From Phycisphaerales bacterium (GTDB lineage Bacteria; Planctomycetota; Phycisphaerae; Phycisphaerales; UBA1924): a stretch of 64,000 nt of DNA. Both the position numbers and the translations under genes were made by a program. The DNA lies in NCBI GenBank assembly GCA_040221175.1, contig JAVJVK010000011.1, positions 52,059 through 116,058 of the forward strand. The letters run 5' to 3'. Below are positions 18,329-26,224 of the stretch, in pieces (within the stretch, counting starts at the first letter, position 1; each line of letters begins with the position of its first letter). Under the pieces are notes generated by a model. It searched no databases. It was given only the letters and a program-made list of their open reading frames with translations, and had not been told where the DNA came from.

Positions 18329-18934
18329 ATGACCGAGCACCAGCGTCCCCGCGCCGTCCCCGCCCGGGTCCCCGTGTCGTCCGCCCACGCCGTCGAGGGC
18401 GTCGTGCGCCTGCTCGCGCCCGAGGACGTGCGGCCCGGCCAGTTCGTGGCGGTCTTCGTGGTCCACCGCGAGGCCTTCCGCGTCGACGAGTGCACCGGGC
18501 AGATCGAGCGGCAGGGCGTCGCGGTCCTGCCCGAGGTGGCCCAGCACGAGTTCGGCCCGGCCCACCCCGGCGGGCCGGCGGGCACGCCGCTGCTGGTCGT
18601 CGCCGTCGCGCTGCCCTTCGTGGTCGTGCGCCGGCCGGCGATCGCCGTGGCGGCGCCGGTATCGGCCGACCCCGACGAGGGGCCGCCCGAGCCGGGCCCT
18701 TCGCCGGTCGCCACGCTCGACCTGCGCCAGGTCTCGCTGGCCGAGGTGGGCGAGGCCTACGCCCGGGCGTTCGCCAGCGCCCACGCGCCCCAGGGCGCGG
18801 GCGCACCGGCCGGGGCCGAGGGCGGCGAGGAAGGCGGCGATGGCGGGGGTCCGGACGAGTCCGGCCCGCCGGACGCCCCGGCCCCGCGCCGGGGCCTGGC
18901 GGCCCGCCTGCGCATGGCCCGGTGGCGGGAATAA
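18329..18934 (+). CDS. Hypothetical protein with disordered C-terminus
   Basis: With the ATG at 18329 (GGGAG upstream) the protein has 201 residues. Nearly every codon ends in G or C, which supports real coding. Residues about 20-110 look like a small beta-rich domain (FVAVFVVHREAFRVDE, LLVVAVALPFVVVR); residues about 150-190 are Gly/Ala/Glu/Pro-rich and probably disordered. There is no signal peptide and no recognised family. It reads in the same direction as the lipoprotein at 19040. Confidence 0.65.
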   Translation: MTEHQRPRAVPARVPVSSAHAVEGVVRLLAPEDVRPGQFVAVFVVHREAFRVDECTGQIERQGVAVLPEVAQHEFGPAHPGGPAGTPLLVVAVALPFVVVRRPAIAVAAPVSADPDEGPPEPGPSPVATLDLRQVSLAEVGEAYARAFASAHAPQGAGAPAGAEGGEEGGDGGGPDESGPPDAPAPRRGLAARLRMARWRE

Positions 18935-19039
18935 ACCCCCGGCGCGCCGTCCTCTCCCCGCTGGACGCCGCCGGGGGCCTCGCCATGGGGCGGGCGCCCC
19001 GCCGGGGGCGCGTTCCGCACACCCGCAGGAGACCCCGCC

Positions 19040-19528
19040 ATGCCCAAGCCCGCCACTTCGACCCCCATCCGCACCGCCATCGCCACCGGCCTGCTGGCCG
19101 CCTCGCTCGCGCTCACCGCCTGCGCCATCACGGCCCCGGGCGACACCGCCGCCATGACCCCCGCCGACGCCCAGCGCCTGGCGAGCGCCGCCGACGGGGC
19201 CGAGGTGGTCGCCGTTGTCATGCGGGCGGACTGGTGCGGCCCGTGCAGGCAACTCGAGCCGAAGTTCGAGGAGGCCCTGGCCGCCCTGCCCGCCGGCCGC
19301 GTCCGCGTGATCGAGGCCGACTACACCGACCGGCGCGACCCGAGCGCCACGCAGACGCTCCAGGGCGCGGGCCTGGCGAGCCTGGCCGAGACCAACGGCG
19401 GGGCCACCGGCGTGGTCTACCTGCTGGACGCCGATTCGGGCGAGGTCCTGGGCCGGATCGCCGGCGGGGGCGCGAGCGTCGAGGAGATCCGCCGGACCCT
19501 CGACGACGCGCTGGCGCAGGCGGGCTGA
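19040..19528 (+). CDS. Thioredoxin-fold lipoprotein
   Basis: A 162-residue protein with a lipoprotein signal peptide (lipobox LTAC, Cys28) and a thioredoxin fold with the active site WCGPC at residues 65-69. It would be anchored in the membrane facing the periplasm and exchange disulfides there. AGGAG precedes the ATG. The reductant is unknown; a cytosolic TrxB is encoded at 2669 and cytochrome c maturation genes at 35-39 kb, but neither is linked to it. Confidence 0.88.
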   Translation: MPKPATSTPIRTAIATGLLAASLALTACAITAPGDTAAMTPADAQRLASAADGAEVVAVVMRADWCGPCRQLEPKFEEALAALPAGRVRVIEADYTDRRDPSATQTLQGAGLASLAETNGGATGVVYLLDADSGEVLGRIAGGGASVEEIRRTLDDALAQAG

Positions 19529-19615
19529 GGCGCCGCGACGCGGGCGCACGCCAACCGCCGCGGCCCGAACGGGCGCCGCGGCGGGGCGATGGGGTTCGTG
19601 CGAAGCGCTCGCGAC

Positions 19616-20266
19616 TTAGGCCGCCTGCTCCCCCGACTGGCTCCCGTTGCCCACGCCCAATTGGACGTTCTTCTCGGGGCCGTAGACCAGCTTGTCGGTC
19701 TGCTGGGCGTCGATGGCGTAGACGGCCTTGTCGATGCCAAAGGGCAGGCTCTCGTCCGTGAACACCTTGTCGGTGACGGTCGCGATGACCGTGAAGGCGT
19801 TCTCGTTGAGCAGCCGGCGCTTGACGATGTAGAAGGTCCCCCGCGGCCCCTTGCCCTTCCAGGTCAGGCGCACGCGCCCCTGGTCGAGCAGCTCGGCCTT
19901 GATGTCGCTGGGGACGTCGGGGGGTGGCGTCTCGCCGGGGCTCGCCTTGGGGCTCACCTGGGCGAGGACGTAGACCTGGGGGTCGTCGTCGACGGCCGCC
20001 TTGGTCTTGATCTTGAGGATCAGATCCCGCGCGAAGTCCATGGCCTGGTCGGCCTTGTCGTACCAGTTCTGGGTCGCCGCTTTCGAAGCGCTGCGCGCCG
20101 CATCCGCGGCCACCCTCGCTTCATCAGCAGCCCCCGCGAGGGCGACCAGCGCGGCCGGGTCGGTTAATTCGAGCCCGATCGCGGCGGCGTTTTCCTCCCA
20201 AGGTTCCAGTCGCGCGTTGATCCAATCCAATGCTTGCCCGCGCTCGGCGGGCATGTTCTTGCCCAT
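19616..20266 (-). CDS. Helical/FnIII-like family protein, copy 1
   Basis: The start at 20266 has AGGAGA 8 nt upstream and gives 216 residues. This is one of three paralogues in the window (also 31052 and 61186). Shared features are a PW near residue 21 followed by NA, an alanine-rich helical section to about residue 95, an ED/DDP..VY motif, a Pro-rich linker, and an about 90-residue C-terminal beta domain that resembles fibronectin type III (VRLTWKG, FTDESLPFG, VYAIDAQ). No signal peptide. Each paralogue has a 21-bp repeat array upstream; here the array is at 20568-20693, about 300 bp before the start. The function is unknown. Confidence 0.82.
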   Translation of the reverse strand: MGKNMPAERGQALDWINARLEPWEENAAAIGLELTDPAALVALAGAADEARVAADAARSASKAATQNWYDKADQAMDFARDLILKIKTKAAVDDDPQVYVLAQVSPKASPGETPPPDVPSDIKAELLDQGRVRLTWKGKGPRGTFYIVKRRLLNENAFTVIATVTDKVFTDESLPFGIDKAVYAIDAQQTDKLVYGPEKNVQLGVGNGSQSGEQAA

Positions 20267-20567
20267 GACGTATCTCCTGTCTTGGACGCTTTGGGCCCGA
20301 CCAACCCGGCCGACGCCCACGAGACTCGGTGGCCGCGGGTCACACGCCCGGGGCCGAAAAGTTGATCGACGGTCTGGAGGGGCGACTTTGGTCCGAGATG
20401 GCCGGACCACGAAAGTGTTTTGCAAGTCGCTGCGCAGCAATCAGTTGCGCGCCGAATTTTTTCGGCGGTGGGGGGGCCGACGCCGCGGGATCAACCGTGC
20501 ACGCCGCGAAACGGCGCCCCGAAGCAGTGGGATCGGCCGGCCGCCGGCGTGCCCGGGGCGTCCGATA

Positions 20568-20693
20568 CCCATGCGCCGGAAGAGCTCCTGCGCCCATGGA
20601 TGCTCTTCCGGCGCGCGTCGGAGCCCTCCCTGCGCCCATGGACGCTCTTCCGGCGCGCCTCGGAGCCCTTCCTGCGCCCATGGACGGCCTTCC
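20568..20693. repeat. 21-bp degenerate repeat array A
   Basis: Five consecutive units start exactly 21 bp apart at 20589, 20610, 20631, 20652 and 20673, and a shorter, diverged unit precedes them. Units follow the pattern (T/G)GCGC(C/G)C..(G/C)GA.GC(C/T)CTTCC. Two variants alternate (one with GCGCCCATGGA, one with GCGCGCCTCGGA), so there is a higher-order 42-bp period. The last unit runs directly into the start region of the zinc-ribbon gene at 20714. The units share no sequence with arrays B, C or D; only the 21-bp period is common. Confidence 0.85.
20573..20614. other. Hairpin at the gene-side end of array A
   Basis: GCGCCGGAAGAGC (20573-20585) is a perfect 13-base inverted match to GCTCTTCCGGCGC (20602-20614), with a 16-nt loop. 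It sits at the end of array A that faces the helical/FnIII-like copy 1. No T tract follows on either strand, so it is not a typical intrinsic terminator. Confidence 0.7.
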
Positions 20694-20702
20694 TGCGCCC
20701 GC

Positions 20703-20708
20703 TACCGT
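20703..20708 (+). promoter_or_regulatory. Predicted leaderless -10 element (gene 20714)
   Basis: TACCGT, 5 nt before the ATG, with no Shine-Dalgarno sequence. The identical arrangement precedes the tandem copy at 21491. Confidence 0.55.
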
Positions 20709-20713
20709 CCCCC

Positions 20714-21430
20714 ATGCGCCCCCGCCGCGAAGCGAAGCCGCCGCGACGACCACGCGTGCTCACGTGGCGGCTCGTTATTGTGTCGCTCGTCGTTGGGGGT
20801 GTACTGGCGGTGGGGAGCGTGCCGGTGGGGCTGATCGCGAACCATGTGGTCTGGAAGAATGCCTATCGCCACGAACCCATCGAGGTCCTGTTGTTCGATG
20901 GGCGTGTGATGACCGTGGACCGGACGCACCACGCCACGACAGACATGACGATCTACGGGAGCGTGGAGACCTCAAGGGCACGGCCTTCGTACGATCGAGG
21001 AACGTCCCCCAATCCGGTCCCCGCGGGCGTGGATCCTCGGCCGTGGTTCGCGCGAGCGTATCTTGATGAAGCGGACGGTGGCGTTCACTCGCTTCGCGCC
21101 GGCTGGCCGCTCAGGTGTGCTCGGGCGCTTGCGTTTAAGCCGATGGACGGTCCGCTTGCGAACCCCCTCGCGCGCCAACCGGTGGAGTCTGGTGTGTGGC
21201 GTTTCTCCGCGCTCGGCCGCAGGTGGATTGTCCCACTCCTGCCAATCTGGCCCGGCCTGCTGGGCAATGCGATCTTCTATGCGCTCTTTGTGCTGATGCC
21301 CGTTGTGCTGTGGCGCGGGCCCAAGCTCCGCCGCCGCGCGCGGCGTGGCCTGTGCCTGGCGTGCGGGTACGAGCTGGGCGAGGGCGTCGACGCGTGCCCC
21401 GAGTGCGGGCTGGCGCGGGCGGCGTCCTGA
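20714..21430 (+). CDS. Zinc-ribbon membrane protein, tandem copy 1
   Basis: A 238-residue protein: a basic N-terminus, one transmembrane helix (about 20-40), an extracytoplasmic region, a second helix (about 175-200) and a C-terminal zinc ribbon (CLACGYELGEG ... CPECG). The N-terminal about 28 residues and the ribbon are almost identical to those of the neighbour at 21491, while the middle has diverged, showing a tandem duplication. The reading frame stays open upstream through array A, but the duplicated start region and the leaderless -10 element favour 20714. Confidence 0.82.
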   Translation: MRPRREAKPPRRPRVLTWRLVIVSLVVGGVLAVGSVPVGLIANHVVWKNAYRHEPIEVLLFDGRVMTVDRTHHATTDMTIYGSVETSRARPSYDRGTSPNPVPAGVDPRPWFARAYLDEADGGVHSLRAGWPLRCARALAFKPMDGPLANPLARQPVESGVWRFSALGRRWIVPLLPIWPGLLGNAIFYALFVLMPVVLWRGPKLRRRARRGLCLACGYELGEGVDACPECGLARAAS

Positions 21431-21479
21431 CGAGCCCGCCGCGTGCTCATCGGCCACACCCCGCCACGGCCCGGCCCGC

Positions 21480-21485
21480 TACCGT
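21480..21485 (+). promoter_or_regulatory. Predicted leaderless -10 element (gene 21491)
   Basis: TACCGT, 5 nt before the ATG; the same sequence and spacing as upstream of 20714. Confidence 0.55.
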
Positions 21486-21490
21486 CCCCC

Positions 21491-22186
21491 ATGCGCCCCC
21501 GCCGCGAAGCCAAGCCGCCGCGAAGGCCACGTGTGCTCACGTGGCGGCTGGTGATCGTGTCGCTGGTGGTTGGGGTGGTGCTGGCGGTGGTCAGCGTGCC
21601 GGTGGGGGCGGTCGCCGGGCGCGTGCACCAGGCGTGGCAGTCGGGCTGGCCGCCGCCCGATTGGCAGGGCGAGATCGACCGGCGCGACCACGTCGTGTTC
21701 ATCGCACGCTACGAGTGGATCGGCTGGACGATGACCGGCTCCGAACTCGTCCCCACGCCGCTCAATCCCGCGTGGGAGGACTCGCGCTCGCGATGGATCG
21801 AGCCGCGCGAGGACCCGCGCCCGCCGTTCGCGCGCACGGGCCTTGCCGGCCGGGAAGGATCGGTGTACCACTTCTCGGCCGGATGGCCGACGGCCGCCGC
21901 GGCGGGCCGCGAGGTCATCGAGCCGGCCACCGGGCTGCGGCGCGAGCGGCTCGCGCTCATCACGGTGCGCGGCCAGTTCGTCCGCCTGCCGCTGCGCCCG
22001 ATCTGGCTTGGGCTTGGCGCCAACGCGCTCTTCTTCGCCCTGCTCGTGCTCGTTCTCACGTGCCTGCTGCGCGCCCGCCGCATCCGCCGCCGCGCGGGGC
22101 GTGGGTTGTGCCTCGCCTGCGGGTACGAGCTGGGCGAGGGCGTCGACGCGTGCCCCGAGTGCGGGCTGGCGCGGGCGGGGGCGTGA
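21491..22186 (+). CDS. Zinc-ribbon membrane protein, tandem copy 2
   Basis: A 231-residue protein with the same layout as 20714: basic N-terminus, one helix, an extracytoplasmic region, a second helix (about 165-190) and the C-terminal ribbon CLACGYELGEG ... CPECG. Conservation of both ends and of the promoter, with a diverged middle, suggests that the two copies keep the same topology but have different external parts. It ends 15 bp from the convergent E2 gene. The function is unknown. Confidence 0.84.
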   Translation: MRPRREAKPPRRPRVLTWRLVIVSLVVGVVLAVVSVPVGAVAGRVHQAWQSGWPPPDWQGEIDRRDHVVFIARYEWIGWTMTGSELVPTPLNPAWEDSRSRWIEPREDPRPPFARTGLAGREGSVYHFSAGWPTAAAAGREVIEPATGLRRERLALITVRGQFVRLPLRPIWLGLGANALFFALLVLVLTCLLRARRIRRRAGRGLCLACGYELGEGVDACPECGLARAGA

Positions 22187-22201
22187 GCGTCGCGATCGGC
22201 G

Positions 22202-23890
22202 TCAGCGGAGCTCGCCGGGCTCCTGGAGCAACTTGACGATCTCGGCCAGGCACAGCGCCGCCGTCGCGCCGTCGACGACCCTGTGGTCGCAGGCCAGGCT
22301 CAGGGGCATCTTCTTGCCAACGACCGCCTGGCCATCACGCACGACCACGGCGTCGTAGACCTTGCCGACGGCGAGGATGCCGACCTCGGGCGCATTAATC
22401 ACCGGCGTGGCGAACATGCCCGCGTGGCTGCCGACGTTGGAGATGGTGAACGTGCTGCCCGAGAGATCCTCACGCGCGGCGGTGCGCTGGCGGGCGCCGT
22501 TGGCGGCGTTGGCGATCGCATCCGACATGCTGGAAACGTCGAGCGCATCGGCATCGCGGATGACGGGGACCATGAGCCCCGCGTCGGTGTCCGTTGCGAT
22601 GCCCAGGTGCACGGCGTGGTGCTCGACGATCTCCTGATTGTCCTGCTGGCCCTCAACCCGAGCGTTGAGCGCCCCGAAGCGGCCGCCCGCGCGCGGCGCG
22701 ATGGCCCGGCACACCGCCGCGGCGACGAAGGGCAGGAAGCTGAGCTTCTTTGACCCAGAGGTCCCCGCCTCGGCGAACTGGCGGCGGAGGGCATCCAGGT
22801 CGGTGACGTCCGCCTCGTCCATCACCGTGAAGTGCACGGCGGTGTCGACGCTCTCGCGCAGCTTGCTGGCGATCGTGCGCCGCACGCCGCGGAAGGCCGT
22901 CGACGCGTCGCCCGAACCGGCCTTGCTCTGCTGGGCGGGGTCGGGAATGGGCCGGTGGCTGGCGGGCACGTAGCCGGGGGCCATGGGGACCCCGCCGGAG
23001 CCGCCCATGCCGCCCATCATGCCGGGCATGCCCCAGGGCATCATCATGGGCACGGGCATCATCATCATGGGCATGCCGTATGGCATCCCCATCTGCTGGG
23101 GCATGCCGTAGCCCATCTGCTGCTGGTACTGCTGCTGGTACTGGGGCTGGTATTGGGCCTGCTGGTATTGCGGCTGCTGGAACTGCTGCTGCGGTTGCGC
23201 CTGCGGGCGCGGCATGGGCTTGCGCGTGGTGCCCGCGTCCTGCGTGCCGCCCTGGCGGGGCTGGCTGGCGGGCTTCTGCGGCGCGCCGCCGGCGGCCCCG
23301 CCCGACTCGGCGAACTTCTTGAGGTCCTTCTCCAGCACGCGGCCGCCCATGCCCGAGCCGGGCACCTGGTTGATGTCGATGCCCATCTCGCGGGCCCTGC
23401 GACGCACCACCGGCGTGGCGAGCGCCTTGCCCTCCTGGCGCGTCATGCCGGGCATGTCGCCGGACATCTTGCCGACCACCGTGCCCGCGTCCTCGCGCGC
23501 GGCGGCCGAGTCGGGGGCGTCGGGCGTGTCGGGCGCCGCCGCGGCGCGCTCGGTGCGGCTGGGCTTCTTGCTGGACTGGCCGCTGTCCTGGCTACCGGTC
23601 TGGCTGCCGGGCGCCGCGCCGTTGCTCGCGGCCCCGCCCTCGAAGCTGACGAAGGGCTCGCCCACCTTCATGACGTCGCCATCCTTGCCGTGCAGCGTCT
23701 TGATGGTGCCGGCGCGGGGACTGGGGATCTCGGTGAGGGCCTTGTCGGTCTCCACCTCGGCCAGGCTCTGCTGCTCTTCGACGGTGTCGCCCTCCTTGAC
23801 CAGCCACTTGATGACCTCGGCCTCTTGCAGGCCCTCGCCGATGTCCGGGAGGAGGAAGACGTTGGGATCGGAAGAGACTTTGCCGGCCAT
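22202..23890 (-). CDS. pdhC: Pyruvate dehydrogenase E2 (dihydrolipoamide acetyltransferase)
   Basis: A 562-residue E2 with one lipoyl domain (lipoyl Lys50 in ETDKA), a peripheral-subunit-binding domain (about 155-193) and the catalytic domain (about 330-562, active-site DHRVVDG with His536). It transfers acetyl groups from E1 to CoA. The linker between the binding and catalytic domains (about 225-310) is unusual: rich in Gln, Tyr, Met, Pro and Gly instead of the common Ala/Pro. It is the last gene of the E1alpha-E1beta-E2 run. No E3 gene is present in the window. GAGGAT precedes the ATG. Confidence 0.94.
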   Translation of the reverse strand: MAGKVSSDPNVFLLPDIGEGLQEAEVIKWLVKEGDTVEEQQSLAEVETDKALTEIPSPRAGTIKTLHGKDGDVMKVGEPFVSFEGGAASNGAAPGSQTGSQDSGQSSKKPSRTERAAAAPDTPDAPDSAAAREDAGTVVGKMSGDMPGMTRQEGKALATPVVRRRAREMGIDINQVPGSGMGGRVLEKDLKKFAESGGAAGGAPQKPASQPRQGGTQDAGTTRKPMPRPQAQPQQQFQQPQYQQAQYQPQYQQQYQQQMGYGMPQQMGMPYGMPMMMMPVPMMMPWGMPGMMGGMGGSGGVPMAPGYVPASHRPIPDPAQQSKAGSGDASTAFRGVRRTIASKLRESVDTAVHFTVMDEADVTDLDALRRQFAEAGTSGSKKLSFLPFVAAAVCRAIAPRAGGRFGALNARVEGQQDNQEIVEHHAVHLGIATDTDAGLMVPVIRDADALDVSSMSDAIANAANGARQRTAAREDLSGSTFTISNVGSHAGMFATPVINAPEVGILAVGKVYDAVVVRDGQAVVGKKMPLSLACDHRVVDGATAALCLAEIVKLLQEPGELR

Positions 23891-23965
23891 GGGAATCCTC
23901 GGTTGGTCTGCGGACGGTTCGGCGAGCGGGGCGTGTTGTTGGACGGGGCGGGCGGTCGAGTGAGC

Positions 23966-24940
23966 CTAGTAGGCCAGCACCTGCTCGATGGCTTCCTTGA
24001 TGCGCGGGGCCTCGGGCAGGTAGTGGTTCTCGAGCTTGTAATACGGCATGACGGTATCGAAGCCGGTCACGCGCTGCACGGGGGCTTCCAGGTGCAGGAA
24101 GCACTTCTCTTGCAGGATGGTCGCGATCTCGGCGCCCATGCCCGCCGTGCGCGCCGCCTCGTGGGCGATGACGCAGCGGCCGGTCTTCATGACGCTCTCG
24201 ACGATCGTGTCCTCGTCCATCGGGTAGATGGTGCGCATGTCGATGAGTTCGACGCTGACGTCCTCGGGCAGTTCGTCGAGGGCGGCCAATGCCTGGAAGA
24301 CAGTCGCGCCCCAGGTGATGACCGTGACGTCGTCGCCCTCGCTGACGATCTTGGCCTTGCCGATCTCGACGGTGTAGTCGTCCTCGGGGACCTCTTCCTT
24401 GTAGCTGCGGTACACGCGCTTGGGCTCGAAGAACATCACCGGGTCGGGGTCGCGGATGGCCGCCAGCAGCAGGCCCTTGGCGTCGTACGGCGTGCTGGGC
24501 ATGACGACCTTGAGACCCACGTGGTGGCTGTAGATCGCCTCGGGGCTGTCGCTGTGCAGCTCGGGCGCGTGGATGCCGCCGCCAACCGGCACGCGCACGG
24601 TCATGGGCACCGTCACGGCGCCACGCGTCCGCGTGCGCATGCGCCCGGCGTGGTGCACGATCTGGTCGTACGCCGGCCCGAGGAAGCCCTCGAACTGGAT
24701 CTCGGGAACGGGCCGCATGCCGTTGATGGCAAGGCCGATCGAGGTTCCGAGGATGCCCGATTCGGCCAGCGGCGTGTCGACGACGCGGTCCTCCCCGAAG
24801 CGCTTCTGCAGGCCGTCGGTCACGCGGAAGACGCCGCCGTTGAGGCCGACGTCTTCGCCCAAGATCATGACGCGATCGTCGCGCTCCATCTCCTGGGCGA
24901 GGGCGAGGTTGATGGCCTGGACGAGGTTGAGTTCAGCCAT
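23966..24940 (-). CDS. pdhB: Pyruvate dehydrogenase E1 beta subunit
   Basis: A 324-residue transketolase-like subunit (MILGEDVGLNGGVFRVT, later TPLAESGI and the C-terminal transketolase domain). With E1alpha it forms the thiamine-dependent decarboxylase. AAGGAA lies upstream of the ATG. It is 24 bp downstream of pdhA and 75 bp upstream of pdhC, all on the minus strand. A branched-chain 2-oxoacid dehydrogenase is a possible alternative for the complex. Confidence 0.92.
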   Translation of the reverse strand: MAELNLVQAINLALAQEMERDDRVMILGEDVGLNGGVFRVTDGLQKRFGEDRVVDTPLAESGILGTSIGLAINGMRPVPEIQFEGFLGPAYDQIVHHAGRMRTRTRGAVTVPMTVRVPVGGGIHAPELHSDSPEAIYSHHVGLKVVMPSTPYDAKGLLLAAIRDPDPVMFFEPKRVYRSYKEEVPEDDYTVEIGKAKIVSEGDDVTVITWGATVFQALAALDELPEDVSVELIDMRTIYPMDEDTIVESVMKTGRCVIAHEAARTAGMGAEIATILQEKCFLHLEAPVQRVTGFDTVMPYYKLENHYLPEAPRIKEAIEQVLAY

Positions 24941-24964
24941 GGTCGATAGTTCCTTCGTCGTCTC

Positions 24965-26098
24965 TTAGTGCGCCGCGCGAGCGCCAAGCCCGGCCTGCTC
25001 GGGGTCCTGGCCCAGCGAAGTGGTCCGCATCGTGTCACGCTGCACGCGCAGGCTCTCGGGGAGTTCCTCGAACGTGTAGTCGAAGATGTCGGTGATGTCG
25101 GGCTTGGGCATCTCCTCGGCGGTCTTGACCACCTCCTGCACGATGGCCTTGGCCTTGGCCTCGAGCGCCTCCTGCTGCTCGTCGGTCCACAGGTCCTTGC
25201 TCTCGAGATATTTGCGCAGGCGAATCAGTGGGTCCTTGGCCTTCCACGCGTCCAGGTCCTTGGGGTCGCGGTACCTCGATGCATCGTCGGCGGTGGTGTG
25301 GTCGGCCAGGCGATACGTGACGGCTTCGATGAACGACGGCCCCTCGCCCTTGCGGGCCCGCTCGTGGGCCTGGCGCGTGGCGGCATACATGGCGAACAGG
25401 TCGTTGCCGTCGACCTGGATCGTCGGCATGCCGTAGGCCAGCGCCTTCTGGGCAAAGGTCTCCGAGGCCGTCTGCTTCTCGCGAGGCACGCTGATGGCCC
25501 ACGAGTTGTTCTGGCAGATGAAGATGCACGGGACCTTCAGGACGCCCGCGAAGTTGGCCGCCTCGTGGAAGTCGCCCTCGCTCGTCGCGCCGTCGCCGAA
25601 GTAGGTCAGCGCGACGCTGTCTTCCTTGCGGATCTTGGCGGCCCAGGCGATGCCCGTGGCGTGCAGCATGTGGGTGCCGATGGGCACGCTCAGCGGGGTG
25701 ATCTTCACGCCCTCGGGAATCTTGCTGCCCCGCTCGTCGCCCATCCAATAGGTCAACACGTAGTGCATGGGCAGCCCATGCATGAAGAGCGCTGCGTTCT
25801 CGCGGTAGGCCGAGACCAGCCAATCCTGGCCCTTGCGGGCGGCCAGGGCGCTGCCGATGGCGACGGCCTCCTGGCCCTTGTTCTGGGGGAACGTGCCCAT
25901 GCGGCCGGAGCGTTGCAGCTTGAAGGCCACCTCGTCGTACTGGCGGCAGATGGTCATGTGCTCGTAGGACTGCTGGACCTGCTCGTCGCTGAGCAGGTGC
26001 TTGCCCTGCTCCTTGGCGAGCTTGGCGTCGAGCTTGCCGTTCTCGTCGAGGATCTGCAGGTGCTCGATCTGGGTCTTGTAGGCGACCTTGCGGGGCAT
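24965..26098 (-). CDS. pdhA: Pyruvate dehydrogenase E1 alpha subunit
   Basis: A 377-residue subunit with the thiamine diphosphate motif GDG ... NN at residues 168-198 (GDGATSEGDFHEA ... ICQNN). First gene of the operon that supplies acetyl-CoA from pyruvate; GGGAGG is 4-5 nt before the ATG. Substrate choice between pyruvate and branched-chain oxoacids cannot be fixed from sequence alone; the alpha/beta-type E1 with a single-lipoyl E2 fits either, and pyruvate is more common in this setting. Confidence 0.92.
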   Translation of the reverse strand: MPRKVAYKTQIEHLQILDENGKLDAKLAKEQGKHLLSDEQVQQSYEHMTICRQYDEVAFKLQRSGRMGTFPQNKGQEAVAIGSALAARKGQDWLVSAYRENAALFMHGLPMHYVLTYWMGDERGSKIPEGVKITPLSVPIGTHMLHATGIAWAAKIRKEDSVALTYFGDGATSEGDFHEAANFAGVLKVPCIFICQNNSWAISVPREKQTASETFAQKALAYGMPTIQVDGNDLFAMYAATRQAHERARKGEGPSFIEAVTYRLADHTTADDASRYRDPKDLDAWKAKDPLIRLRKYLESKDLWTDEQQEALEAKAKAIVQEVVKTAEEMPKPDITDIFDYTFEELPESLRVQRDTMRTTSLGQDPEQAGLGARAAH

Positions 26099-26224
26099 GG
26101 GGCCTCCCTCTCGCAGGTGGGGCGGTCAATACGGACGATGGGCCGGGCGCACCATAGCCGTCGGCCCGGGATCGGGTCGGCGGCACGGTTCGTGCTCCGC
26201 CGGAGATGCGTCGAACGACAGAGT

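Larger units (their letters stand above)
20267..20713. other. Divergent intergenic region containing repeat array A
   Basis: This 447-bp region separates the helical/FnIII-like copy 1 (minus) from the first tandem zinc-ribbon gene (plus). It contains the 21-bp repeat array A with its hairpin and, nearer the minus gene, a shorter dyad (GGTCCG ... CGGACC, 20391-20409). I see no other gene. Confidence 0.6.

Noticed and set aside
18143..19761. Long overlapping frames on both strands at 18.1-19.8 kb
   Set aside because: They are Arg/Pro/Gly-rich shadows. The frames at 18329 and 19040 have ribosome binding sites, GC-rich third positions and, for 19040, a thioredoxin motif.
20568..20693. Arrays as coding repeats (seven-residue units)
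   Set aside because: Frames stay open because 21 is a multiple of 3, but several frames on both strands are equally open, the encoded heptads differ between arrays, and start-site evidence of the adjacent genes excludes the arrays.
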